Positions 42,916 through 50,891 are shown, counted from the stretch's first letter. The stretch is 64,000 bases of DNA from Lacibacter luteus (GCF_004118265.1 NZ_SDHW01000008.1:124001-188000), one strand, 5' to 3'. Numbers and translations: made by a program. Notes: a model not told the origin generated them from the letters alone.

Positions 42916-43617
42916 ATGCTGATAGCATCGAACGTTACAAAAACATTTGGCAAACTGAAGGCACTCGATAATGTGAGTGTTACCTGCAATAAAGGACAAA
43001 CCATTGCATTGATTGGTCCCAACGGAAGTGGTAAAACAACACTCATTAAAACTATGCTGGGCATGGTCGTACCGGATAGTGGGTTTATTACATTCGATCA
43101 GCACAATATTCTGCACAGCTGGCATTACCGTGAACGGATCGGTTATATGCCACAGATCGGTCGTTACCCCGATAACATGACCATTGCACAGGTGATGGAT
43201 ATGATGAAAGACATTCGTAAGAGTAATGTGCTGGATGAAGACCTGGTAAAAGAATTTAAGTTGCCTGCATTGGCGCAAAAGAAAATGCGTACACTCAGTG
43301 GTGGTACCCGGCAAAAAGTAAGTGCATCGCTGGCCTTTCTGTTTAATCCTGATGTGTTGATCCTTGATGAACCGACTGCCGGACTCGATCCGCTTTCGTC
43401 GGAAATACTCAAACAAAAAATTATTGCCGAAAAAGAAAAAGGTAAACTTATTTTAATCACATCGCATATCCTCAGCGAACTCGATGATCTTGTAACAGAG
43501 GTCATTTATATGCAGGATGGTAAACTGCAGTTTCATAAAAGTATAGAGCAGCTGCAGCAAGATACCGGCCAGGTAAAACTTACACAGGCAATTGCACATG
43601 TAATGAAAACACATTAA
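42916..43617 (+). CDS. nosF: NosF, ABC transporter ATPase
   Basis: The 233-residue ATPase of the NosDFY complex that matures NosZ. Walker A is GPNGSGKT (34-41), the ABC signature is LSGGTRQKVS, Walker B is VLILDEPTAGLDP, and the switch His is in ITSHILSELDDL. It works at the cytoplasmic face with NosY. It is located between nosD (3 bases) and nosY (10 bases) in the operon. Confidence 0.96.
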   Translation: MLIASNVTKTFGKLKALDNVSVTCNKGQTIALIGPNGSGKTTLIKTMLGMVVPDSGFITFDQHNILHSWHYRERIGYMPQIGRYPDNMTIAQVMDMMKDIRKSNVLDEDLVKEFKLPALAQKKMRTLSGGTRQKVSASLAFLFNPDVLILDEPTAGLDPLSSEILKQKIIAEKEKGKLILITSHILSELDDLVTEVIYMQDGKLQFHKSIEQLQQDTGQVKLTQAIAHVMKTH

Positions 43618-43627
43618 ACAACAGCGT

Positions 43628-44395
43628 ATGCGCACCATCGTAAAATATGTAATGCTCGATTTGCTGAAGAACCGCATTGTAATGGGTTACACATTGCTGT
43701 TGCTTGTTATCTCTTTCGGTATGTTCAGCATCGATGCCAATTCAACCAAAGGCGTATTAAGCCTTATGAACATAGCACTCATTTTTGTGCCGCTTATCAG
43801 CATAATTTTTTCAACCATTTATGTTTACAACTCAGCAGAGTTTATTGAGTTGCTTGTGGCGCAGCCTTTAAAGCGAAAAGCATTATGGCTGAGTATTTAT
43901 TGCGGGTTGGCATTATCGCTTTCGCTTGCTTTTTTAATTGGGGTAGGGTTGCCTGTGCTTATTTACGAAAGTTCGGCAACGGGATTGGTGTTGGTTATTT
44001 CCGGGTTATTTCAAACGCTCATTTTTACGGGCATTGCTTTGCTTGCATCTGTAAAAACAAGAGATAAGGCAAGAGGCATTGGCGTATCAATTTTAACCTG
44101 GTTTGCTTTTACACTCATTTACGATGCCATTGTAATGTTATTGCTTTTTCAGTTCAGCGATTATCCGCTGGAAAAGCCGATGATCGCATTAACCATGCTC
44201 AACCCGGTTGACCTTTCACGCATTTTAATCTTATTAAAGTTGGATATTTCGGCAATGATGGGTTACACCGGTGCAGTGTTTAGCGATTTCTTTGGCGGTA
44301 AGTTGGGAATGCTGGTATCGGCAATTGTACTCTTGTTGTGGGCAATGGTTCCTGTTTGGTTTTCGGTAAAACAATTTCAACGCAAGGATCTGTGA
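43628..44395 (+). CDS. nosY: NosY, ABC transporter membrane subunit
   Basis: A 255-residue membrane protein with six predicted helices, of the ABC-2 permease type. It opens with the cytoplasmic segment TIVKYVMLDLLKNRIVMGY, typical of NosY, and ends in a helix followed by a short basic tail (WFSVKQFQRKDL). With NosF it forms the transporter, thought to supply a sulphur species or deliver energy for copper-site assembly through NosD. It is the last nos gene here; the haemoglobin gene follows 43 bases later. Confidence 0.94.
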   Translation: MRTIVKYVMLDLLKNRIVMGYTLLLLVISFGMFSIDANSTKGVLSLMNIALIFVPLISIIFSTIYVYNSAEFIELLVAQPLKRKALWLSIYCGLALSLSLAFLIGVGLPVLIYESSATGLVLVISGLFQTLIFTGIALLASVKTRDKARGIGVSILTWFAFTLIYDAIVMLLLFQFSDYPLEKPMIALTMLNPVDLSRILILLKLDISAMMGYTGAVFSDFFGGKLGMLVSAIVLLLWAMVPVWFSVKQFQRKDL

Positions 44396-44438
44396 TGCAG
44401 AGCAGGTTCTTCTTTGTGCTAAACATCAAACACATTCG

Positions 44439-44834
44439 ATGAAAAAAGATATTGAAACAACCGATGATATTGTGTTGCTTGTAAACTGCTTTTACGAAAA
44501 AGTAAAACAGGATAAAACGATCAGCTTTTTCTTTAGCAAAGTGGTGGATGTGAATTGGGAAAAACATTTACCGGTGATGTATCGTTTTTGGGAGAATATT
44601 ATTTTTCATAGTGGCGGGTATACCGGAAACCCAATGCAGGCGCATACAGCTCTGAATGCAAAACACACAATGCAAGCTTCTCATTTCGAAAAATGGATCG
44701 AGCTGTTTAATACAACGGTAGATGAATTGTTCGAAGGTGCTAACGCATTGCTGGCAAAACAAAGAGCTTATTCTATTGCAACGGTTATGCAAATAAAAAT
44801 TGCTGCATCAGCAAACGATCAACCTGTTTATTAA
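44439..44834 (+). CDS. Group III truncated haemoglobin
   Basis: A 131-residue trHb3. Key marks are FYEKVKQDKTISFFF (B helix), MYRFWENIIFHSGGYTGNPMQAH (the distal region and CD loop) and the proximal His in SHFEKWIELF. Group III globins bind O2 and NO; in a nos operon its job is probably to scavenge nitric oxide or traces of O2 that would poison NosZ, which is inference. It is cotranscribed with nosY or read from a very near promoter, and is followed at once by a bidirectional terminator. Confidence 0.9.
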   Translation: MKKDIETTDDIVLLVNCFYEKVKQDKTISFFFSKVVDVNWEKHLPVMYRFWENIIFHSGGYTGNPMQAHTALNAKHTMQASHFEKWIELFNTTVDELFEGANALLAKQRAYSIATVMQIKIAASANDQPVY

Positions 44835-44847
44835 TTTGCTGTTCATA

Positions 44848-44884
44848 AAAAGAAAGAGGCATCTGCTTGGATGCCTCTTTTGAT
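44848..44884. terminator. Bidirectional terminator closing the nos operon
   Basis: AAAGAGGCATC and GATGCCTCTTT form a perfect 11-bp stem around TGCTTG, flanked by A-rich and T-rich ends. It serves the nos operon and the convergent fasciclin gene. Confidence 0.88.
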
Positions 44885-44904
44885 ATGGTTATTTCAAAGG
44901 GTTA

Positions 44905-45456
44905 TTATTTTGCAGGAGCAAGCAATACGCCGTCTGTTACATAGATGATTCCGTTGCTTGCAGGAATTGTAGCAACGATGTTAATGCCGTTCACTGTCAT
45001 CTTTCCATCTTTGTTGCCAATAGTAATGTTTTGTCCGCTGGCCATGCCATAAGTAAGTCCATCACTCATCAATGCATCTTTCAACACGCCCACATATACA
45101 TGGTATTCAAGAATGCTGCGGAGCTTGTCTTTGTTTTCGGGTTTCAACAAATTGTCGAGTGTGCCTGCAGGTAATTTATCGAATGCTGCATTGGTGGGCG
45201 CAAAAACCGTAAAAGGTCCGGCATTGGAAATTACATCTACATACTGTGCTGCCTTTAAACCTGCAACCAGGGTTGTATGATCTTTACTGCCGGCTGCAAT
45301 TTTTACAATGTCCTTTGCCGATTCATTGTCTTCAACAGTTGATTGGCCACCATCGGCGGTAGTTGTAGTTGCAGCAGCAGTGTTACTGTCGGTTGAATTG
45401 TTGCACGAAATGCAAATGCCCAGCACAAGAGCAGGGAGTATAAAACGATAGTTCAT
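44905..45456 (-). CDS. Fasciclin-domain lipoprotein
   Basis: A 183-residue lipoprotein: signal MNYRFILPALVLGICISC with a lipobox, a Thr/Ala-rich tether, and one FAS1 domain with the conserved blocks GPFTVFAPTNAAFDKLPAGT, LRSILEYHVYVG and INIVATIPASNGIIYVTDGVLL. FAS1 domains mediate adhesion, and in bacteria are often linked to respiration or stress without a known mechanism. A TATGA palindrome and a -7-like box (TAGTTTCG, 45498-45505) upstream suggest it is controlled with the nos genes. Confidence 0.9.
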   Translation of the reverse strand: MNYRFILPALVLGICISCNNSTDSNTAAATTTTADGGQSTVEDNESAKDIVKIAAGSKDHTTLVAGLKAAQYVDVISNAGPFTVFAPTNAAFDKLPAGTLDNLLKPENKDKLRSILEYHVYVGVLKDALMSDGLTYGMASGQNITIGNKDGKMTVNGINIVATIPASNGIIYVTDGVLLAPAK

Positions 45457-45526
45457 AAACAGGGTTTAGTCTTTAAACAAATGAGAAATTATCACATCGA
45501 AACTAAAACAGCTGCTTCCAACAGTT

Positions 45527-45542
45527 TATGATTGAAGTCATA
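45527..45542. promoter_or_regulatory. TATGAyT palindrome, site D, in a divergent promoter
   Basis: TATGATTGAAGTCATA lies between the divergent fasciclin gene and the 58-residue gene. The + strand -7 box TAACTTTG (45561-45568) and the - strand -7-like TAGTTTCG (45498-45505) both put its centre about 40-43 bp before an expected start, so one site could activate both genes. Confidence 0.68.
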
Positions 45543-45593
45543 TTCAACCCAACTTTCTTCTAACTTTGTTGTTGCTATTAAAAAATATGTGTT

Positions 45594-45770
45594 ATGGGAA
45601 TTCTACGCCAGGTTGCCGAATATCTGTACATTAAAAAGCCCGATCCAAACGAAGAAAAAACGCAATGGATGAAGTATATGCATGGCATTAACCGCATTTC
45701 CATTTTTGTATTTCTGTTTGCGATGCTGGTATTGCTGCTGCGTTACGTTATTCTGCCTTTATTCCGTTAA
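45594..45770 (+). CDS. Small membrane protein, DUF6728-like
   Basis: A 58-residue protein, MGILRQVAEYLYIKKPDPNE at the N-terminus, then MKYMHGINRISIFVFLFAML and a single membrane helix ending RYVILPLFR. The HGINRIS motif with one helix fits the DUF6728 group of small Bacteroidota membrane proteins (recognised from memory). It has a clear promoter (TAACTTTG, 26 bp before the ATG) and shares the Crp/Fnr-type site D with the fasciclin gene. Its last 23 bases overlap the 3' end of the convergent lpxB. The function is unknown; a tie to low-oxygen respiration is suggested by the promoter. Confidence 0.8.
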   Translation: MGILRQVAEYLYIKKPDPNEEKTQWMKYMHGINRISIFVFLFAMLVLLLRYVILPLFR

Positions 45771-46872
45771 GAATTGCTTTTGCAGCAGCTGAAGATGCAT
45801 GACCGCCTGCCTGCAGAACGGAGCGTAGTTGTTTGTAATCCTGCAACATGGTTTCACGCTTTGCTGCACCAGGCAAAACAGAACGCAACTCCTGCACAAG
45901 ATTTTCTGTATTCATTTCATGCTGAATTAATTCTTTCACCACTTCTTTATCCATAATAAGATTTACCAGCGAAATGTATTTGATGTTAACCAAACGTTTT
46001 GCGATCTGGTAACTTATTTCGTTGCCTTTGTAGCAAACAACTTCGGGTATTTCAAATAAAGCTGTTTCCAATGTTGCAGTGCCCGATGTTACCAACGCTG
46101 CAGTTGCATGATGCAGTAACGAATAGGTTTGATTACTTACATAAGAAACATTTGTATAAGGATTTAATAATTCGTCGTAAAACGAACTCTCGAGCCCGGG
46201 TGCTTTTGCAACAATAAACTGGTAACCGGGAAATTGTGTACTTACATCCAGCATAACAGGAAGCTTTTTCAGTATTTCCTGTTTACGGCTGCCGGGTAAT
46301 AAAGCAATAATGGGTTTTGATCGATCGCCTGTGTGCTGGAGTGTTTGCTGATCTTCTGTTTTAAAACGATCGATCTCTTCCATTAACGGATGACCAACAT
46401 ATTCAACAGGCCAGTTCCATTTTGTTTGATAGTAAGGTTGCTCAAACGGCAGTATCACCAGCATCTGATCGATGCATTGTTTCATCATCTTCACCCTGTT
46501 TTCTTTCCATGCCCAAACCTGCGGAGAGATGTAATACACTACACGGATGTTTTCTGCTTTTGCCCATTTGGCAATGCGTAAGTTAAAGCCGGGATAATCA
46601 ATCAAGATGAGCACATCGGGCTTATGTGCAAGAATATCTTCTTTACAAAAAGCAAGATTGCTGAAAATAGTGCGGATGTTTTTAATTACTTCCACAAAGC
46701 CCATGAAAGCAAGATCACGGTAATGTTTTACCAATGTGGCTCCTGCTGCCTGCATTTTTTCGCCACCCCAGCAACGGATCACCGCTTCATGATCGTTATG
46801 ATGAAGTTCTTTAATAAGATTGCTGCCATGTAAATCGCCGCTTGCTTCGCCTGCTATAATGTAATACTTCAT
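45748..46872 (-). CDS. lpxB: Lipid-A-disaccharide synthase
   Basis: This glycosyltransferase joins UDP-diacylglucosamine and lipid X to form the lipid A disaccharide at the inner face of the inner membrane. Marks are the start MKYYIIAGEASGDLHGSNL, FMGFVEVIKN, DYPGFNLRIAKWAK, YYISPQVWAWKENRV, LLPGSRKQEI and the acceptor region ALVTSGTATLETALFEIPEVVCYKG. The ATG at 46872 is chosen because the family begins there; the in-frame sequence above it runs through the promoter. Its length is 374 residues, typical. The end overlaps the convergent small gene by 23 bases. Confidence 0.96.
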   Translation of the reverse strand: MKYYIIAGEASGDLHGSNLIKELHHNDHEAVIRCWGGEKMQAAGATLVKHYRDLAFMGFVEVIKNIRTIFSNLAFCKEDILAHKPDVLILIDYPGFNLRIAKWAKAENIRVVYYISPQVWAWKENRVKMMKQCIDQMLVILPFEQPYYQTKWNWPVEYVGHPLMEEIDRFKTEDQQTLQHTGDRSKPIIALLPGSRKQEILKKLPVMLDVSTQFPGYQFIVAKAPGLESSFYDELLNPYTNVSYVSNQTYSLLHHATAALVTSGTATLETALFEIPEVVCYKGNEISYQIAKRLVNIKYISLVNLIMDKEVVKELIQHEMNTENLVQELRSVLPGAAKRETMLQDYKQLRSVLQAGGHASSAAAKAILNGIKAE

Positions 46873-47296
46873 GTAAATGTTCTTAACGATAACTTCTTTG
46901 GGCCAGTTGTTGTCTGTTTGCGCAAAGATAAACATCTCTTGTATCTGCCGTTTTATGCGTAAACTAAGCCATAACATAGAGTTAACAAAGCATCAAAACA
47001 GCCATTGGGCATCATGTAGAAAAAATGCTGAAACCCTTTGCTGGCAAGTGTTTACGAAAGCCTTTTTTAAATTTAAGGCCATAAAACCTGCGTTTATTTG
47101 ACTTGTGCTGCAGTTATTTGCGGTTTACTTTTGTGTTGTCAATGATGCTGAAACACTCAAAAGCATCGGTCCGTACAAAACATCTCCGGAGTTCAAAAAT
47201 TGACAATTCTGCTTGCTCCAACGATACTTGTTCCTCTATGCGATTTTTGCCTTTGAAAAAAGAAACAATTATTTTAAAAATTTAAAGCATAGTAAA
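46873..47296. promoter_or_regulatory. 424-base divergent promoter region, lpxB and a secreted-protein gene
   Basis: No gene is seen here. On the - strand TATCTTTG (46923-46930) is a perfect -7 box 51 bases before lpxB. On the + strand TACTTTTG (47126-47133) is a perfect -7 box with a CTTG about 20 bases above it; this would give the secreted-protein gene a leader of ~155 bases. The AT-rich stretch 47256-47290 just upstream of that gene is likely ribosome-landing sequence. Confidence 0.45.
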
Positions 47297-47695
47297 ATGA
47301 AAACAACAGTAAAAAATGCAGTAATTGGTTTATTAACCTTGTTAACTGTAACAACAGGATTCAGTGCGAACGCAACAACAGTAAATGGTGTAACTCCTGG
47401 TGCTGAATTGAAAATGATCGGTCGTGTAGATAATCAGCCTGTATTTCAACTTTCTTTGAACAACGCAGCAAACGAAAAATATGTAGTTGTAGTGAAAGAT
47501 GAATTCGGTGCAATTCTCTACCAGGAAAATGTAAGCGGTGTAAACATCAAACGTAAATACCAATTAAATACCGAAGAATTAGGTTTTGTTGGTATTACCA
47601 TTGAAATCATCAGCTCAAAAGAAGCAAAACCGGCTGTGTTTACAATCGAAAACAGCACACGTGTTGTTGAAGAAACATTGATCGTTAAACAATAA
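47297..47695 (+). CDS. Small secreted protein of unknown function
   Basis: A 132-residue exported protein with signal peptide MKTTVKNAVIGLLTLLTVTTGFSANA followed by one small beta-rich domain (PVFQLSLNNAANEKYVVVVKD, GAILYQENVSGVNIKRKYQL). It resembles the short Ig-like/DUF3244-type secreted proteins of Bacteroidota, but I cannot name a family with certainty. A long leader and a strong terminator make it a one-gene transcript, which suggests high expression. It lacks a lipobox, so it is soluble in the periplasm or secreted. Confidence 0.78.
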   Translation: MKTTVKNAVIGLLTLLTVTTGFSANATTVNGVTPGAELKMIGRVDNQPVFQLSLNNAANEKYVVVVKDEFGAILYQENVSGVNIKRKYQLNTEELGFVGITIEIISSKEAKPAVFTIENSTRVVEETLIVKQ

Positions 47696-47734
47696 GCCTG
47701 AGAATTTAGTCATAATCAAATAGACAAGGGTTAC

Positions 47735-47764
47735 GGGTCGCCATTTTTGGCGACCTTTTTTTTT
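47735..47764 (+). terminator. Intrinsic terminator with nine-T tail
   Basis: GGGTCGCCA and TGGCGACC form an 8-bp stem around TTTT, followed by nine T. It lies 40 bases past the secreted-protein stop. Confidence 0.88.
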
Positions 47765-47834
47765 ACAGCTTGTTAATGTTATGAAGCAGGAAAAAAACTG
47801 ACTGCAATCTGTGCTATCGGGTGTTAGTGCACCT

Positions 47835-47842
47835 TAACTTTG
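47835..47842 (+). promoter_or_regulatory. -7 box of the MORN-repeat gene
   Basis: TAACTTTG, a perfect TAnnTTTG match, 17 bases before the ATG at 47859. Confidence 0.55.
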
Positions 47843-47858
47843 CAACAGATTGTAGCGT

Positions 47859-48704
47859 ATGAACAAAAATTTACTCGGTTTTTTTATTGCATGTGTAATA
47901 TTTAAAGGCTCTTTTGCTCAGCATCATTTTCACGCATCGGGCAACCCTCCAAAGCTTCCGGTCGAAATTTCAGTTTTCACATTTAGTCATTCATTGTTTA
48001 AGAGTTATCCTTTCAGTTTAACTAATGACGGAAGTCTGCAGGCTGTAACCAACAATGGTTCTGCATACAGTGCCACCGGCAAAAAAGGAAAACTGCATGG
48101 CAGCTGGCAAAGCAGTTACGCCAATGGCCAGTTACTCGATCAGGGGCATTTGATAAAAGGTGTACCAAACGGCGAGTGGAAAGTTTGGAATGCGGCAGGG
48201 CAGTTAATTGCTTTGCGTACTTACAATGCCGATCTGTTTCACCGGGTTAAAAGAGAGGTGGAGCTGAATCATCCGAAAAATTATTCGTTTGCTATTACAG
48301 CCCGTTATAAAAAAGAGGGCAGGGATGCTGTAAAGTTTTTGCAGGCAGGTTCATCGTTTATTCAGCAAAGAGCATTGCGCACAAGTGATATTGCCGACCT
48401 TGTACATATTAACAGTACAGATATGCTGCATTATCATCCTGCATTTAACGATTGTCTGCATCATGGCCTTTACATGAATTATTTCGAGAATGGTATTGCA
48501 AAGGATTCTGGTCATTATAAAGAAGGTTTGCGTGATGGTGTGTGGATACACCGCACTACCGAAGGCACATGGAAAGGTGCTTACAAAAACGGCATCCGCT
48601 ACAACGAATGGAAGTTGTACAATGCCATGGGAAAGTTGAGCCTGATCATCTTCTATAATAAACAGGGAAAAGAAACCGGTAGAAAAAAAATGGGACTTTC
48701 GTAA
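47859..48704 (+). CDS. Secreted MORN-like (YwqK-type) repeat protein
   Basis: A 281-residue exported protein with signal peptide MNKNLLGFFIACVIFKGSFAQ. It holds two groups of MORN-2 repeats: GKLHGSWQSSYANGQLLDQG, GVPNGEWKVWNAAGQLI near residues 70-110, and HHGLYMNYFENGIAKDSGHY, GLRDGVWIHRTTEGTWKGAY near 205-250. The repeat is the one annotated as YwqK-type antitoxin, but here the signal peptide makes an antitoxin role unlikely. The function is unknown; it may be a surface or periplasmic scaffold. The gene stands alone with its own promoter. Confidence 0.8.
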   Translation: MNKNLLGFFIACVIFKGSFAQHHFHASGNPPKLPVEISVFTFSHSLFKSYPFSLTNDGSLQAVTNNGSAYSATGKKGKLHGSWQSSYANGQLLDQGHLIKGVPNGEWKVWNAAGQLIALRTYNADLFHRVKREVELNHPKNYSFAITARYKKEGRDAVKFLQAGSSFIQQRALRTSDIADLVHINSTDMLHYHPAFNDCLHHGLYMNYFENGIAKDSGHYKEGLRDGVWIHRTTEGTWKGAYKNGIRYNEWKLYNAMGKLSLIIFYNKQGKETGRKKMGLS

Positions 48705-48715
48705 GCCCCGTTTTT

Positions 48716-49009
48716 TTACATAAAGAATTTGGCGTAAAGAATAATGAGGCCATACATCACCGTCATGGCAAAAATGCCGACCGCTGTTTTATCTCTTCTC
48801 GAATTAATAAACAAGGTGAAAAGAATAATGTTTGCAATTAAACAAACACTGCCTGCAGCTGTAAGCATTGCTTTATTGGTAAAGAAAAATTCTACAAACT
48901 CACCAAAGCTGATGGATGGTGCTTTTACAAAATAATAAATTACAAGACCTAAGATGGGAGCGAGTGCCCCTAACGCAATACCAAAAGGTAGTTTATCCAG
49001 TTTCAGCAT
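48716..49009 (-). CDS. Small three-helix membrane protein
   Basis: A 97-residue protein with three hydrophobic helices (GIALGALAPILGLVIYYFV, LTAAGSVCLIANIILFTLFI, AVGIFAMTVMYGLIILYAKF) joined by short charged loops. No family is recognised. Its start codon overlaps the surE stop by one base (TGATG), so it is translated together with SurE; the coupling suggests a related job, unknown so far. Confidence 0.78.
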   Translation of the reverse strand: MLKLDKLPFGIALGALAPILGLVIYYFVKAPSISFGEFVEFFFTNKAMLTAAGSVCLIANIILFTLFINSRRDKTAVGIFAMTVMYGLIILYAKFFM

Positions 49010-49797
49010 CAGAATTTCAGTTTGGTTTCTAATTTCTTTTTGACTTTATAATCTGTAAGATCGAATTGAACGGGAACAACACTTACAAAATTGTGTTCGA
49101 GGGCCCAAACATCGGTATCTTTTCCTTTATCGAAGTTTTTAAATTCGCCGGTAAGCCAGTAATAACTTTTTCCTGAAGGGTCTTTGCGCTCATCAAAATC
49201 TTCTACATACTTCGCATATGCTTGCCGGCAAACTTTTACGCCTTTAATTAAACTTGCATCTACATTGGGGAAGTTTACATTGAGGCAAAGATGTTTGTCC
49301 TGCTTGCCTTTAAGCAGCTGCTGCACAATCTGGCGGGCATACTGTTTTGCACCGCTGAAATCGGCTTCCATACTGTAGTTGAGTAAGGAAAACCCAACCG
49401 ACGGAATGCTTTCAATACTTGCTTCAATAGCTGCACTCATAGTACCGCTGTAAATAACATTAATACTGTGATTGGCACCGTGGTTAATACCGCTGAGGCA
49501 GATATCGGGTTTGCGGTGCAAAACTTTATCAACTGCAAGCTTAACACAATCTGCAGGTGTACCACTGCACTGCCATGTTTCTACATCATCCATTAAATGC
49601 ACACGCTGTAAACGCAATGGAAAACCAATCGTAATGGCATGGCCCATTCCACTCTGTGGTTTATCAGGAGCAACCACCACTACTTTTCCTAAATCTTTTA
49701 CTGCTTCCACCAGGTTGCGGATGCCCGGTGCGGTTACGCCATCATCGTTGGTAATGAGGATGATGGGTTGTTCTTTCTTTTTAATACTCTTCGCCAT
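49009..49797 (-). CDS. surE: 5'/3'-nucleotidase SurE
   Basis: A 262-residue metal-dependent nucleotidase that removes phosphate from nucleoside monophosphates, linked to stationary-phase survival. The metal-binding start ILITNDDGVTAPG holds Asn17, Asp18 and Asp19. Further blocks are VVVAPDKPQSGMGHAIT, CSGTPADCVKLA and ICLSGINHGANHSINVIYSGTMSAAIEA. The length is normal. It forms an operon with the small membrane protein gene downstream. Confidence 0.96.
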   Translation of the reverse strand: MAKSIKKKEQPIILITNDDGVTAPGIRNLVEAVKDLGKVVVVAPDKPQSGMGHAITIGFPLRLQRVHLMDDVETWQCSGTPADCVKLAVDKVLHRKPDICLSGINHGANHSINVIYSGTMSAAIEASIESIPSVGFSLLNYSMEADFSGAKQYARQIVQQLLKGKQDKHLCLNVNFPNVDASLIKGVKVCRQAYAKYVEDFDERKDPSGKSYYWLTGEFKNFDKGKDTDVWALEHNFVSVVPVQFDLTDYKVKKKLETKLKF

Positions 49798-49988
49798 AAA
49801 CTGTTCCTTTCTTATACAGCGTAAAAGTGAGATTTATTAGGGAGTTGGCAAAATATGGTCTGCACCATGTTGAATAAGATCATCTGGATTTGTAGAATAA
49901 AGTACGCTGTTGTTTTGTTGATGCGTCTTTGTTATCAATACTCATGTGGAAATTTGTGAGCAGTGATGTTAAGGGGAAGAAATAAAAA

Positions 49989-50039
49989 TTTGTCAAGCTA
50001 AAATAATTAGTATATTAGCGCCATAAAAATTAGTAAGCT
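49989..50039 (+). promoter_or_regulatory. Promoter and possible autoregulatory operator of the XRE/S24 gene
   Basis: TTTG (49989-49992) and TATATTAG (50011-50018), spaced by 18 bp, fit the Bacteroidota -33/-7 pattern. GCTAA (49997-50001) and TTAGC (50015-50019) form an inverted repeat across the -7 box. ATTAG occurs at 50006, 50014 and 50030, with steps of 8 and 16 bp. A repressor binding these would cover the start of transcription. Confidence 0.45.
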
Positions 50040-50789
50040 ATGGCAATTGCTAATCAAAATCTCAAATACCTGCGCAAGCTGCGTGGGTGGACCCAGGAAG
50101 AGTTTGCACAGAAGATCGGTATCAAGCGTTCGCTGGTAGGCGCCTACGATGAGGAGCGTGCCGAGCCGAATTATGATGTGCTGGAAACAGTAAGCGATCT
50201 GTTTAAAGTAAGTATTGATGATCTGCTGCGTAAAGACCTGAGCGAAACCAAGGGAAGTTATCTTGCCAAACGCCGTCAGTTAAAGATGATGGCAGAAACC
50301 AATGTCATTCATTTTGTGCCGGTAAAAGCAGCAGCAGGTTATCTCAATGGCTATGCCGATCCGGAGTTTCTGGACGAGCTGAATACTTTTACATTACCCA
50401 TGCTCAGCGGCGGTACTTATCGTGCATTTGAAATTGTGGGCGATAGTATGTTGCCAACACCCAGCGGCAGCGTAATTGTGGGAGAGAAAGTGCATAACCT
50501 CGATGATGTTAAGAACAACAATGCCTACATCATCCTCAGTAAATCGGAAGGGGTGGTGTACAAGCGGGTATTGAAAAGCAACCGCAGCAAAAACAAACTT
50601 ACTTTGGTAAGCGATAATCCCACTTATCAGCCATATACAGTAAATGCTGAAGATGTCCTGGAATTCTGGAGTGCGCAAATGGTATTGAGCCGTGTAAACC
50701 AGCAGCAGCGTTGGGATGTTACCAATCTGGCTTCTTTGGTAACCAACCTGCAGGATCAGGTAAATAACCTCAAGAAGAAAATGAATTAA
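50040..50789 (+). CDS. XRE-S24 repressor, LexA/CI-like
   Basis: A 249-residue repressor: an N-terminal helix-turn-helix of the XRE type (LRKLRGWTQEEFAQKIGIKRSLVGAYDEERAEP, about 11-43), then a LexA/S24 peptidase-like domain with Ser136 in GDSMLPT and Lys175 in VVYKRVL, and a C-terminal coiled coil (LASLVTNLQDQVNNLKKKM). An Ala99-Gly100 pair in VKAAAGYLNGY is spaced 36 residues before the Ser and the Lys 39 after it, close to LexA (35 and 37), so self-cleavage is plausible. Targets are unknown. No phage genes are nearby. The promoter has possible autoregulatory repeats. Confidence 0.9.
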   Translation: MAIANQNLKYLRKLRGWTQEEFAQKIGIKRSLVGAYDEERAEPNYDVLETVSDLFKVSIDDLLRKDLSETKGSYLAKRRQLKMMAETNVIHFVPVKAAAGYLNGYADPEFLDELNTFTLPMLSGGTYRAFEIVGDSMLPTPSGSVIVGEKVHNLDDVKNNNAYIILSKSEGVVYKRVLKSNRSKNKLTLVSDNPTYQPYTVNAEDVLEFWSAQMVLSRVNQQQRWDVTNLASLVTNLQDQVNNLKKKMN

Positions 50790-50794
50790 ATGAA

Positions 50795-50876
50795 ATGAGT
50801 TGCCCCCGGCTTAAGTCGGGCAACTCATCATATTAAGCCGCTCATCCAAATCGAAAAGGGTGAGCGGTTTTGTTTA
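50795..50876 (+). terminator. Double hairpin terminator after the XRE/S24 gene
   Basis: The first stem, ATGAGTTGCCCC with GGGGCAACTCAT (50795-50827), has no T-run. The second, CCGCTCA with TGAGCGG, is followed by TTTTGTTT (50837-50876) and should terminate. It ends just before the DUF5916 gene start. Confidence 0.65.
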
Positions 50877-50891
50877 GTAGCTTGCCTCTTT

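Noticed and set aside
47859-48704. YwqK-type repeats considered as an antitoxin
   Set aside because: The protein has a signal peptide and no toxin partner; the label is only a domain name.
49938-49952. Possible extra CACAT-type operator (ATACTCATGTGG)
   Set aside because: Only the right arm matches; the left arm reads TCAAT and there is no -7 box at the usual distance.
50040-50789. XRE/S24 gene considered as a prophage repressor
   Set aside because: No integrase, structural phage genes or attachment repeats are near it; the neighbours are chromosomal genes.
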